A DNA stretch of 15,767 nt from Candidatus Omnitrophota bacterium (GTDB taxonomy: Bacteria; Omnitrophota; Gorgyraeia; Gygaellales; Profunditerraquicolaceae). The stretch is taken from positions 1 to 15,767 of the forward strand of contig JAQUAP010000029.1 in NCBI GenBank assembly GCA_028687205.1, given 5' to 3'. The notes below the pieces were generated by a model, which was not told the DNA's origin, ran no database searches, and saw only the letters and a program-made list of their open reading frames with translations. A program made the translations under genes and the position numbers. The stretch's first letter is position 1; every line of letters starts with the position of its first letter. This document shows positions 1 to 6,872 of the stretch, one piece after another.

Positions 1-726
1 CTGGTGCCGCTTGAGATAAAAGAGAAATATGCTAAAATTTTAGAAGGGCTGACGCTAAAAAATATCCGCTTCAGGGCCTGCGCCGGAAAAAACGCGTTTG
101 CCTCCGAGGTCGGCGAGCTGCTCTTTACGGGTTTTGGCATTTCAGGGCCCTTAGTCCTTACCCTAAGCGGTAAAATCGTAGATTGGCTTAAAGATAAACA
201 GGATGCCTATGTTGAAATAGATTTAAAGCCGGGGTTAAGCCGCGAACAGCTGGATGAACGGCTTTTAAGGGAATTCAAAATGAGCCCTAAAAAAGGGATT
301 AAAAAAATAATGAAAAATTTATTGCCGCTCAGGTTGATTGATTTATTTATTACGCTAGTTAAAATAGACCCGTATAAAAAAGCGAACCAGCTTACGCAAG
401 GCGAACGCCGGGCATTTGTTTCTCTGCTTAAATCCTGGCGCCTGGGTATTGCCGCTGCCAGGCCCTTGGAAGAAGGCATGGTTACCCAGGGAGGAATATC
501 CTTAAAAGAGATTGATCCGCGCACGATGGAATCGCGCCTGGTCAAGGGCCTGTATTTTTGCGGTGAGATGATTGATGTGGACGCGGATACCGGCGGATTC
601 AATCTTCAGGCGGCATTTTCCACCGGGTATCTGGCCGGAGAAAGCGCGGCCACATCAGAAACAGGGACGGTTCTCAACTCAAAGCAAAAGCGTCCCCGTT
701 CGGGGGACGCTTTAAGATTGGCTTGA
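1..726 (+). CDS. BaiN/HI0933-family FAD-dependent flavoprotein, C-terminal part
   Basis: The gene is cut by the window start; about 241 codons are present, open from base 1, so the true start lies upstream. Near the C-terminus (nt 550-605) it has the family signature GLYFCGEMIDVDADTGGFN, which resembles the FAD-contacting end of BaiN/YhiN/HI0933 proteins. The preceding segment (DLKPGLS..., LLPLRLIDLF, and TQGGISLKEIDPRTMESRLV) also fits this family. The N-terminal dinucleotide-binding GxGxxG is outside the window. These are putative NAD(P)/FAD oxidoreductases whose physiological substrate is mostly unknown. The last ~20 codons, after GESAATSE, do not look like family sequence: they are encoded by a palindromic repeat at 663-737 that also supplies the stop codon. 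Family assignment is confident; the exact function is not known. Confidence 0.85.
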   Translation: MVPLEIKEKYAKILEGLTLKNIRFRACAGKNAFASEVGELLFTGFGISGPLVLTLSGKIVDWLKDKQDAYVEIDLKPGLSREQLDERLLREFKMSPKKGIKKIMKNLLPLRLIDLFITLVKIDPYKKANQLTQGERRAFVSLLKSWRLGIAAARPLEEGMVTQGGISLKEIDPRTMESRLVKGLYFCGEMIDVDADTGGFNLQAAFSTGYLAGESAATSETGTVLNSKQKRPRSGDALRLA

Positions 727-737
727 GAACCGTCCCT
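663..737. repeat. Palindromic REP-like element
   Basis: There are two nested inverted repeats. The outer arms are 663-677 (agggacggttctcaa) and 723-737, its exact reverse complement, 15 bp. The inner arms are 687-697 (aaagcgtcccc) and 703-713, 11 bp, with a 5-nt loop. The whole folds as a long interrupted hairpin. It covers the last codons and stop of the flavoprotein gene and ends 8 nt before the Maf-M48 start. Elements of this shape are typical of REP/BIME or other small non-autonomous palindromic repeats. No transposase of the REP-associated type is seen in the window and no second copy was noticed. It could also act as an mRNA hairpin between the two genes. Confidence 0.75.
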
Positions 738-745
738 AATCATAT

Positions 746-2110
746 ATGATATACTTAGCTTCCAAATCTAAGGCGCGCAGGAAACTATTGCAGTCGCTGG
801 GCCTGAAGTTTAAAGTCCTGCCGAGTAAGGTTAAGGAGAAAAGGCTTGCGCCAGGAGTTTCTTACGCTAAACTTGTGCAGTTAAACGCCCGGAAAAAGGC
901 TGAGGATGCTGCTACCAGAATAAAAACAGGCGTGATTATTGCTGCGGATACGCTTATGGTCCAGGACGGCAGGATTTTCGGCAAACCCCGGGATTTAAAA
1001 GCGGCTAAGCAGATGCTTAAGGCAATGTCAAATAATCCGCAGCAGGTTTATACCGGCGTTGCGGTAATCAGGAAAGAAAAAGGCAGGGGTAAAGAAAAGA
1101 CAGTGACGGATTATGAAAAAACAACGGTGTTTATGGATAAGCTTAGCGATAAAGATATAGAGGATTATTTTAAAAAAGTTTCTCCTTTGGAAAAAGCCGG
1201 AAGTTTTGATATCCAGGGGAGGGGGGCGTTTTTTATCCGCCGTATTAACGGCTGTTTTTATAATGTGGTCGGCCTGCCGTTAAGAAAGCTCTACCTTATG
1301 CTGGGTAAATTGAAGATAAAAATTTTTGCCTGCTTACTCTTTACTGCCTGCCCTTTGTTGTCAATCCTTCTGTCGGGTTGCTCTACCGAATATAATGTCG
1401 TTACCGGAGAGCAGGAGGTTTACTACTACTCTACGGATAAAGAAGTGCAGATGGGCAGGGCTATTGCCAAGGAGGTAGCCAAGGAATATAAATTCGCCGA
1501 TGACCCTCTGATGCAAAAGCGCGTGGAGGATATCGGTAAGAAAATATCCGCGGTCTGCGATAGGCAGGAGATAGATTATCATTTCTTTGTCTTGAATGAC
1601 GACGAGGTAAACGCCGTATCTTTACCCGGGGGTTATGTCTATATATTTAAAGGGTTGGTGGATAAGGTAGCTAACGACGATGAGCTGGCCGGCGTCGTCG
1701 CCCATGAGGTCGGCCATATTGTCGCCCGGCACAGCATCAAGAAGCTCCAGGCCATGCAGGGTTATTCCATATTGAGGATGCTTGTGGCAGTAGCGCCTTC
1801 TTCAGGCGAAGCCGCCGCCGCCGCGGACACTGCCTTTACCGAATTAATGATCGGTTATTCCCGTGAAGACGAATTGCTTGCCGACCAATTAGGCACGCGC
1901 TACGCAAAATTAGCCGGCTACGACCCGCACGCCATGATTAAATTCCTGGAAAAACTCCAGGAGGTCGAGAGAAGAAGGCCGCTTCAGGAAAAGAACTATT
2001 ATAAAACCCATCCCTACGTGCCGGACAGGATCAGGATAGTCAAAGAGGAGCTGGGTGAGAAAATTGATTTCGATGATTATATCAATATCGAACAAAAACC
2101 GCACAAATAA
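746..2110 (+). CDS. Maf nucleotide pyrophosphatase fused to M48 metallopeptidase lipoprotein
   Basis: This is one open frame of 454 residues carrying two usually separate proteins. Residues 1-~195 are Maf (house-cleaning NTP pyrophosphatase): the N-terminal SKSKARRKLL motif, AADTLMVQDGRIFGKP around 66-81, YTGVAV, AGSFDIQGRGAFFI around 151-164 and the terminal YNVVGLPL. From Met185 (nt 1298) a lipoprotein signal follows: a basic stretch (KLKIK), a hydrophobic core and the lipobox LLSGC with Cys212. The rest is an M48 zinc protease: HEVGH at 320-324 (two zinc His and the catalytic Glu) and SREDELLAD with the probable third ligand Glu376. The Maf end and the signal-peptide start merge with no stop codon. 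Either this is a true fusion, or the protease is made separately from the internal start at 1298, which has only a weak purine stretch upstream. No clear ribosome site precedes 746, where the palindrome sits. Confidence 0.88.
   Translation: MIYLASKSKARRKLLQSLGLKFKVLPSKVKEKRLAPGVSYAKLVQLNARKKAEDAATRIKTGVIIAADTLMVQDGRIFGKPRDLKAAKQMLKAMSNNPQQVYTGVAVIRKEKGRGKEKTVTDYEKTTVFMDKLSDKDIEDYFKKVSPLEKAGSFDIQGRGAFFIRRINGCFYNVVGLPLRKLYLMLGKLKIKIFACLLFTACPLLSILLSGCSTEYNVVTGEQEVYYYSTDKEVQMGRAIAKEVAKEYKFADDPLMQKRVEDIGKKISAVCDRQEIDYHFFVLNDDEVNAVSLPGGYVYIFKGLVDKVANDDELAGVVAHEVGHIVARHSIKKLQAMQGYSILRMLVAVAPSSGEAAAAADTAFTELMIGYSREDELLADQLGTRYAKLAGYDPHAMIKFLEKLQEVERRRPLQEKNYYKTHPYVPDRIRIVKEELGEKIDFDDYINIEQKPHK
1298..1381 (+). 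other. Internal lipoprotein signal peptide and possible second start
   Basis: The ATG at 1298 is in frame with the upstream Maf segment and begins MLGKLKIK, then a hydrophobic run ending LLSGC; the lipobox Cys codon is 1379-1381. As a stand-alone start it would give a 270-residue M48 lipoprotein, a normal layout for this family. As part of the long ORF the same segment would be an internal membrane segment, with signal peptidase II cleavage detaching the Maf half. The sequence alone cannot decide between the two. Confidence 0.6.
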
Positions 2111-3678
2111 TGGAAAAGATAAAAAAATTTATCCGCTATTGCGAAGAGATTAACCTGGGTTTTGGGCTGTGGATAGCTGCGGCCCTGTTTATCGTCTTTA
2201 TCCGGGATTCCATAGAAAGCCTGGTCAGCACGCACGCCTTTCCCACCTTTACCCTTTTCCATATTTTGCATGTCCCGGTATTCTTTTTGACGGCGCTTAT
2301 ATCAATCATCGTCATGCTGCGCCTGCTTACCAAAGAAGATATCCTGAAGATTTCTAAAATAAGCCTGGTATTCTTTGCGGTAATAATCTTTCCGGTTACC
2401 TTTGACCTTATCGTAATGTTGATTACCGGAGCGAGCGTATCCTACGAATACGTCACCGGGAATTTAAAGCAGGTCGCGCTTAATTTCTTTAACCCGTTCT
2501 TTAAAATACCCGGTATTCCTTACAGCCTGCGGATAGAGATATTCGTTATTTGCGCCTTTTCTTTTCTCTACGTATTCTTAAAGACAAAGAAAATCTTTTT
2601 GTCGGGTTTAGGCGCCTGCCTGGCTTTTGGCTTATGCGCTCTTTACGGGACTTTGCCTGGATTGGCCGTGGCAGGTTTTGTAAGGGGCGTCTCTTTATTG
2701 TTGCGCATCCCGCACTCTTTTTTGCGCGGCAGGATGATCAAGGGGACGGTTGATGAGAGCGTGGTTGTAATCATTGAGCTTATCTTTGCCGTTTTGGTTA
2801 CGGCAATCTGGTTCAGGCTTTACGATGCCAGGAAGTTTAAGGTAATAGTAAAAGACTTCAGGCCCCTACGCTACCTTTGCTGTTTTATTTTACTTGTTTT
2901 AGGTTTAGTATTATATTTGCGGCTGGCCAGGGAAATAGACGCCTTTATCCTGGTAAAGATATTAGGTATGTGCGGGGCGCTCTTTTTTGCGGTGCGTTTT
3001 TCCGCGCTGCTTAACGATATCTTTGACGTGGATTGCGACGTAATATCCAACCCGGGCCGTCCGCTGATAACCGGGGTAATCGCTAAAAGCGAATATTTAA
3101 AGGTAGGCGCGGTATACCTGGCATTTTCTTTATTGTTCGCCATCTGGGTCAGCGCCACCTGCTTTATGATTACTTTATTTTTTAACGGGATTTATTTTTT
3201 ATATTCCGCTCCGCCGTTCAGGTTGAAGCGCTTTTTTATATTTTCTTCACTGGTCACCGGCATCCAGGCGGTGTTAATTTTACTCCTCGGGCAGCTATCG
3301 CTCGCACAAAGCAATACCACCGTCTTACTTTATCCGCCCCTATTATGGCTGGTATTTTCAGTTTTTGCCCTTGGTTCAAACATCAAGGATCTCAAAGATA
3401 TTGAGGGGGATAGGCGCTGTCGGGTCTATTCTTTGCCGGTTATCTTAGGGGATAGGGCAGGCAGGAAGGCAATCGCCTTCCTGGTCTTTTTAAGTTATCT
3501 TTTAGTCCCGTTGTTTCTTTACGGATTGTTTTATGAGCTGAGGATATTTACTCTTTCGCTTATATTCGGCGTAATCAATTATCTGTATATCCGCAAGGCC
3601 GATTCCCGCGAACAAGCGGTATTCCTACTCTACTTTATTTATTTTGCCTGCCTAGGATTGCTGCTGGTTTTGCAGTAA
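2110..3678 (+). CDS. UbiA-family prenyltransferase with long hydrophobic N-terminal region
   Basis: This is a 522-residue integral membrane protein. The C-terminal half (about 245-522) is a UbiA-type prenyltransferase. The first Asp-rich motif NDIFDVDCD lies at 302-310, followed by the typical NPGRPL; the second, DLKDIEGD, lies at 427-434. Both bind the Mg-diphosphate of an isoprenoid donor. UbiA proteins are usually ~280-310 residues, so the first ~240 residues are extra. They hold several predicted membrane helices (roughly 18-34, 48-72, 84-108, 140-157, 164-192, 214-236) and no motif I recognise. The acceptor cannot be told; quinone, heme, polyprenyl-sugar and digeranylgeranyl pathways all use this fold. 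The start codon overlaps the stop of the upstream gene by one base (TAATG), so the two are probably co-transcribed and translationally coupled. No Shine-Dalgarno site is evident. Confidence 0.85.
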   Translation: MEKIKKFIRYCEEINLGFGLWIAAALFIVFIRDSIESLVSTHAFPTFTLFHILHVPVFFLTALISIIVMLRLLTKEDILKISKISLVFFAVIIFPVTFDLIVMLITGASVSYEYVTGNLKQVALNFFNPFFKIPGIPYSLRIEIFVICAFSFLYVFLKTKKIFLSGLGACLAFGLCALYGTLPGLAVAGFVRGVSLLLRIPHSFLRGRMIKGTVDESVVVIIELIFAVLVTAIWFRLYDARKFKVIVKDFRPLRYLCCFILLVLGLVLYLRLAREIDAFILVKILGMCGALFFAVRFSALLNDIFDVDCDVISNPGRPLITGVIAKSEYLKVGAVYLAFSLLFAIWVSATCFMITLFFNGIYFLYSAPPFRLKRFFIFSSLVTGIQAVLILLLGQLSLAQSNTTVLLYPPLLWLVFSVFALGSNIKDLKDIEGDRRCRVYSLPVILGDRAGRKAIAFLVFLSYLLVPLFLYGLFYELRIFTLSLIFGVINYLYIRKADSREQAVFLLYFIYFACLGLLLVLQ

Positions 3679-3700
3679 GGCCAGGGGAAATACTACTAAA

Positions 3701-3784
3701 TGGTGCGGAAGGAGGGAGTTGAACCCTCAAGGGTTACCCCACACGCTTCTGAGACGTGCGCGTATGCCATTCCGCCACTTCCGC
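3701..3784 (-). tRNA. tRNA-Leu (anticodon CAG)
   Basis: Read on the minus strand, the acceptor GCGGAAG pairs with CTTCCGC, followed by discriminator A and an encoded CCA (3701-3703 on the plus strand). The anticodon stem CACGT/GCGTG (one T-G pair) holds the loop CTCAGAA, giving anticodon CAG, which reads CUG Leu. A long class II variable arm (TGGGGTAACCCTT) and the T-arm GAGGG-TTCAACT-CCCTC confirm the type. It sits alone between two plus-strand operons and has its own promoter. Confidence 0.95.
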
Positions 3785-3800
3785 ATTGTAAGCCTTTTGT

Positions 3801-3829
3801 AGTATAGCCTAGCCTGCCTATCCTGTCAA
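3801..3829 (-). promoter_or_regulatory. Sigma70-type promoter of tRNA-Leu
   Basis: On the minus strand a perfect -35 TTGACA (3829-3824) is separated by 17 nt from TATACT (3806-3801). The predicted start is about 10 nt before the mature tRNA 5' end at 3784. Confidence 0.85.
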
Positions 3830-3840
3830 ATATAAAAGCA

Positions 3841-3869
3841 TTGCCTGCCCATTGTTTTATTGTTATAAT
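3841..3869 (+). promoter_or_regulatory. Sigma70-type promoter of the AEC transporter-smpB operon
   Basis: TTGCCT at 3841-3846 (4 of 6 matches to TTGACA), a 17-nt spacer and a perfect TATAAT at 3864-3869 lie 26 nt before the ATG at 3896. It is divergent from the tRNA-Leu promoter, with the two -35 boxes only 11 nt apart. Confidence 0.75.
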
Positions 3870-3895
3870 ATTAATCTTAAATTAAAGGGTGAATT

Positions 3896-4852
3896 ATGCT
3901 TTTGGAGCATTTTAGGATAACCGGAATAGCCGTAGCCCAGATTTTTTTTCTGGCGGCGATAGGGTACTGGCTGGTCAGGCGTAAGTTTCTGGCAGGCACA
4001 GAGGTAGATACCATAAGCAACCTGGTTATGGAGGTTACCTTGCCGGCGCTTATTTTCTGCCAGCTAATCCGGGATTTTTCCTTTCAGGCGTTTCCAGACT
4101 GGTGGATTTTTCCTCTCCTGAGCATCCTGATTACGCTTATCGGCCTGGCCGCGGGATTTTTGTTCGCGCTCCTGATCAAGGGAGAACAGCATAAATTGCA
4201 ATTTATAAGCCTCGTAGGCTTTCAAAATTCAGGGTACCTGCCCCTGGCCCTGGTAGCGGCGCTCCTTGCGCGGGAGTATTTGAGCATTATGTTTATCTAC
4301 ATATTCTTATTCCTTGCCGGGTTTAATTTAGTCATGTTTTCCGTCGGGGTGCACATATTGAATTTCCATAAGGAAAAAAAATTTAACTGGCGTAACCTTT
4401 TAAGCACGCCGGTGGTAGTTACTTTGGGGAGCCTGGCAATTATATACTTTGGCTTGAATAGATTCGTGCCGGATGCACTGCTTAAGCCTCTGCGCATGCT
4501 GGGAGAAAGCACTCTCCCTTTAGCGATGCTGGTCGTGGGCGCGGGCCTGGCAGAGATAAACTTGCAACATATTGATAAGAAAGCAATCTCCTGGTTGATC
4601 CTGGCTAAAATGATTATCCTGCCGGCTATAGGTTTGGCCTTGGTGATTATTTTTAAGCTACCCGGGTTGCTCGGCCTGCTTGTGCTGATCCAGTTGGCCA
4701 TGCCTTCGGCAGTGACCCTATCGACTATCTTAAGGATTTATAAAAAAGAGGACCTCCTGGTCAGCCAGGGCATACTCCTGACGCACCTTGCCGGCATCAT
4801 TACTATCCCGCTGTTTTTAATTTTATATTTTAGCCGGATTATGCTAAAATGA
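3896..4852 (+). CDS. AEC-family (auxin efflux carrier-like) permease
   Basis: This 318-residue hydrophobic protein has about ten membrane segments in two halves. Family-like features are an N-terminal half ending in a GFQNSGYLPLALVAAL segment (about 111-126), a central charged linker (HKEKKFNWRNLLSTP), and a C-terminal half with LGESTLPLAMLVVGAGLA and QLAMPSAVTLS. Members export or import small organic anions such as malate or malonate in bacteria; the substrate here cannot be told. The start has a good ribosome site (aaagggtga) and a strong promoter just upstream. Its stop overlaps the smpB start (ATGA), so the two genes are translationally coupled, although a functional link to trans-translation is not expected. 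Confidence 0.88.
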   Translation: MLLEHFRITGIAVAQIFFLAAIGYWLVRRKFLAGTEVDTISNLVMEVTLPALIFCQLIRDFSFQAFPDWWIFPLLSILITLIGLAAGFLFALLIKGEQHKLQFISLVGFQNSGYLPLALVAALLAREYLSIMFIYIFLFLAGFNLVMFSVGVHILNFHKEKKFNWRNLLSTPVVVTLGSLAIIYFGLNRFVPDALLKPLRMLGESTLPLAMLVVGAGLAEINLQHIDKKAISWLILAKMIILPAIGLALVIIFKLPGLLGLLVLIQLAMPSAVTLSTILRIYKKEDLLVSQGILLTHLAGIITIPLFLILYFSRIMLK

Positions 4853-5301
4853 GTAAAATCGTCGCTTCCAACCATAAGGGATACCGGGATTATGCGGTTA
4901 TCGAAAGCCTTGAATGCGGCATAGAGCTAAAAGGGAGCGAAGTAAAATCTGTAAGGCAAGGTAAGGTCAATTTGAATGACAGCTTTGCCCGTTTGGAAGC
5001 CGGTGAATTAATCTTATATAACACGCATATAAGCCCTTATACAGAAGCCAGTTACATGAATGTTGAGCCAACGAGAAAAAGGCGGCTGCTTCTGCATAGG
5101 AACCAGCTAGAAAAGCTGGAAGGCAGGCTTACGCAAAAAGGGCTTACGCTTATCCCTTTAAAAGTTTATTTTAATGACCGGGGATTTGTAAAAATAGAAC
5201 TCGCTCTTTGTAAAGGCAAGAAGCTCTACGATAAAAGAGATGATATCAAGCGCCGTGAAACAGACATAGCGATGCGCAGGGCGCTGAGGAGAAGAAGATA
5301 G
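4849..5301 (+). CDS. smpB: SsrA-binding protein SmpB
   Basis: This 150-residue basic protein binds tmRNA and delivers it to stalled ribosomes. Family hallmarks are NHKGYRDYAVIESLECGIELKGSEVKSVRQGKVNL near the N-terminus, the DSFARLEAGEL stretch, YMNVEPTRKRRLLLHR in the middle, GLTLIPLKVYFNDRGFVKIELALCKGKKLYDKRDDIKRRE, and an Arg-rich tail that enters the decoding centre. Length is normal. It starts inside the stop of the AEC transporter gene (ATGA) and lies 63 nt upstream of ssrA, its RNA partner, with a hairpin terminator between. Smp-ssrA adjacency is common in bacteria and supports both calls. Confidence 0.97.
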   Translation: MSKIVASNHKGYRDYAVIESLECGIELKGSEVKSVRQGKVNLNDSFARLEAGELILYNTHISPYTEASYMNVEPTRKRRLLLHRNQLEKLEGRLTQKGLTLIPLKVYFNDRGFVKIELALCKGKKLYDKRDDIKRRETDIAMRRALRRRR

Positions 5302-5307
5302 AGCTAA

Positions 5308-5343
5308 GGTCCTTCGTGCCTGGGGCACTCAGGACCAATTTTT
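5308..5343 (+). terminator. Hairpin terminator after smpB
   Basis: The outer stem ggtcct/aggacc (5308-5313 with 5331-5336) and inner stem gtgcc/ggcac (5316-5320 with 5324-5328) are followed by aa and five T (5339-5343). It looks like an intrinsic terminator just ahead of ssrA. No good promoter fits between it and the ssrA 5' end, so readthrough or processing may still feed tmRNA. Confidence 0.65.
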
Positions 5344-5364
5344 GAGACATAAGAGGTAAAAATT

Positions 5365-5766
5365 GGGGGTGAATTGGGCTCGACTTAGGCCGTCGGGTAA
5401 AAGCAGCATGTCGCGGACGCACGGTTAGCCGCGTTAACAATCCTTGCACAATACAAACGCAAACAATCGTTTGTTCAGTGCCAAACCGGCAATGTCAGCA
5501 ATGACAATGCCGTTAGGCATGGTCCCAGTCTTCGCTAACTAAATTAGCGAAGCCTCTACTCATCCAGCCTACGGGATGAAATAGAGCACTAGTAGGATAG
5601 TCCCGCTATTTCGCCTTTGTAGACGGGATGAAACTTTAAAAGGCTGCGGCCTGCAAATCCTGCCCCGCAGGAGTTGCAGGAGCAAGTTTAAAATACGGGG
5701 CTAAACATGTAGCGGCTTTTATTCGGTTGTTTAAGGACGCCGGTTCGATTCCGGCCACCTCCACCA
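5365..5766 (+). ncRNA. ssrA: Transfer-messenger RNA (tmRNA, SsrA)
   Basis: The 5' end GGGGGTG pairs with CACCTCC at the 3' end (one G-T pair), followed by A and an encoded CCA at 5764-5766. The conserved 5' block GGGCTCGACT, the pseudoknot PK1 region (5410-5440) and the 3' block (ACATGTAG, then the T-arm CGCCGGTTCGATTCCGGC) are all recognisable. Length is 402 nt, within the usual range for one-piece tmRNA. The tag frame starts at GCA 5459 and stops at TAA 5540-5542, which lies in the loop of a strong hairpin (cttcgctaa/ttagcgaag, 5530-5552), as expected for P5. It is preceded by smpB and followed after 5 nt by the amidase start. Confidence 0.96.
5459..5542 (+). other. Predicted tmRNA tag reading frame, 27 residues
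   Basis: The resume codon is taken as GCA 5459 by analogy with the GCAAAC context of known tmRNAs. The encoded peptide begins ANNRLFSAKPA and ends MPLGMVPVFAN, then TAA. At 27 residues it is longer than the usual 8-15 or so, and it ends in FAN, not ALAA or a close variant. The stop sits in the P5 hairpin loop, which supports this frame; the other two frames give no better ending. Confidence 0.6.
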
Positions 5767-5771
5767 AAATT

Positions 5772-6872
5772 ATGAAAATTAAAAATCAGCTGGTTTTAAT
5801 ACTTGCCTCTTTTGCCATTATCCTTTCCTTGAACGGTTGCGCCACGGTTCCCCCAAAAGAAACTTTTCCTACTTATAACCTGAACGGCGCAACTTATTAC
5901 CCGTTGATTGCCCTGTGTGAAGCAAAAGGGATAAGTTGGCAATATGATACCTTCACCAGGGTGGTTATTTTAGAGAAGGATGCGTATAAAGTCAGCCTCA
6001 AAGCGGGCGATAATTTAGTTTTAGTCGGCCAGCGGGCCATGCTGCTTAATTACCCTGTGGATATTTATGCCGGTACGATAGTTGTGCCGGATAAATTTAA
6101 AACACAGGTTATAGACGTCTTATTTAAAGAGGTAAGCGTCCCTGCTCAGCGCCTGGCCGCTTTTCCCGTTTCCACGGTAATTCAGAAAGTAGTGATTGAT
6201 GCCGGCCACGGCGGAAATGACCCCGGCGCGATAGGACGTACAGGCCTGAAGGAAAAGGATGTCAACCTGGATATAGCCAGGAGACTGGCGCTGCTTTTAC
6301 GCTCGGAAGGCGTGGAGGTAGTGATGACCCGGAGTAACGACCGGTTTATTCCCCTGAATACCAGGGTCAAGATTTCTAACCATTCCAGGTCAGACATTTT
6401 TGTAAGTATCCATTCCAACGCTAACCGCGTCAGGAGTTTAAACGGGTTTGAAGTTTATTATGTGGCTATCAGCCGCAATGACGCCAGGCGCGCTCTCTTT
6501 GCTTCCAGGAATGCGAACTTAAACCTGGATAACGCCTCTTTCGCGGGCAATTCCCTGGAATTAAGGGCTATACTCTGGGATATGCTTTATGCCTATGACC
6601 GCGCAGAATCAATACAGTTGGCCCGCTCAATCTGCAGGTCGGTGGATAGTAATCTTGATGTCAGGGTAATCGGGGCAAAAGACGCGCGTTATGAGGTTTT
6701 ACGCGAGGCGCGCATCCCGGCGGTATTAGTGGAGACCGGATTTTTATCTAATTACAATGAAGAACGGATGTTAAAAAACAGCGCTTACCGCCAGAAGGTC
6801 GCGGAAAGTATAATGGAGGGCATACGCGATTATGCCCAGGCCCTGGCATCAACGGAGGTTGCTAAACAATGA
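5772..6872 (+). CDS. N-acetylmuramoyl-L-alanine amidase, lipoprotein (Amidase_3)
   Basis: This 366-residue protein cleaves the MurNAc-L-Ala bond of peptidoglycan. The ATG at 5772 was chosen because it opens a signal peptide (MKIKNQ, hydrophobic core) with lipobox LNGC at Cys23; upstream codons would lie inside tmRNA. Residues ~35-130 resemble the copper-amine-oxidase N-terminal-like domain often found ahead of amidases. The catalytic domain is ~138-355: DAGHGG (His146), Glu161 in LKEKD, SIHSNA (His214) as zinc ligands and the catalytic Glu321 in VETGFLSN. No Shine-Dalgarno site is present: only 5 nt separate the CCA of tmRNA from the ATG. Its stop overlaps the murI start (ATGA). A lipid anchor places it in the periplasmic leaflet of a membrane. 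Confidence 0.93.
   Translation: MKIKNQLVLILASFAIILSLNGCATVPPKETFPTYNLNGATYYPLIALCEAKGISWQYDTFTRVVILEKDAYKVSLKAGDNLVLVGQRAMLLNYPVDIYAGTIVVPDKFKTQVIDVLFKEVSVPAQRLAAFPVSTVIQKVVIDAGHGGNDPGAIGRTGLKEKDVNLDIARRLALLLRSEGVEVVMTRSNDRFIPLNTRVKISNHSRSDIFVSIHSNANRVRSLNGFEVYYVAISRNDARRALFASRNANLNLDNASFAGNSLELRAILWDMLYAYDRAESIQLARSICRSVDSNLDVRVIGAKDARYEVLREARIPAVLVETGFLSNYNEERMLKNSAYRQKVAESIMEGIRDYAQALASTEVAKQ

Noticed and set aside
2735..2750. ggggacggtt inside the UbiA gene as another copy of the palindromic repeat
   Set aside because: Only about ten bases match one arm, with no partner arm nearby; it is ordinary coding sequence (KGTVDES).
2871..3158. 95-codon minus-strand ORF within the UbiA gene
   Set aside because: Antisense to the conserved NDIFDVDCD region, whose coding sense explains the sequence fully.
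5246..5449. Minus-strand 67-codon ORF across the smpB end and tmRNA start
   Set aside because: Lies antisense to smpB and the highly structured 5' end of tmRNA, with no ribosome site.
5727..5771. Upstream in-frame start of the amidase ORF
   Set aside because: Those codons are inside the tmRNA 3' end and precede a clear lipoprotein signal peptide starting at 5772.
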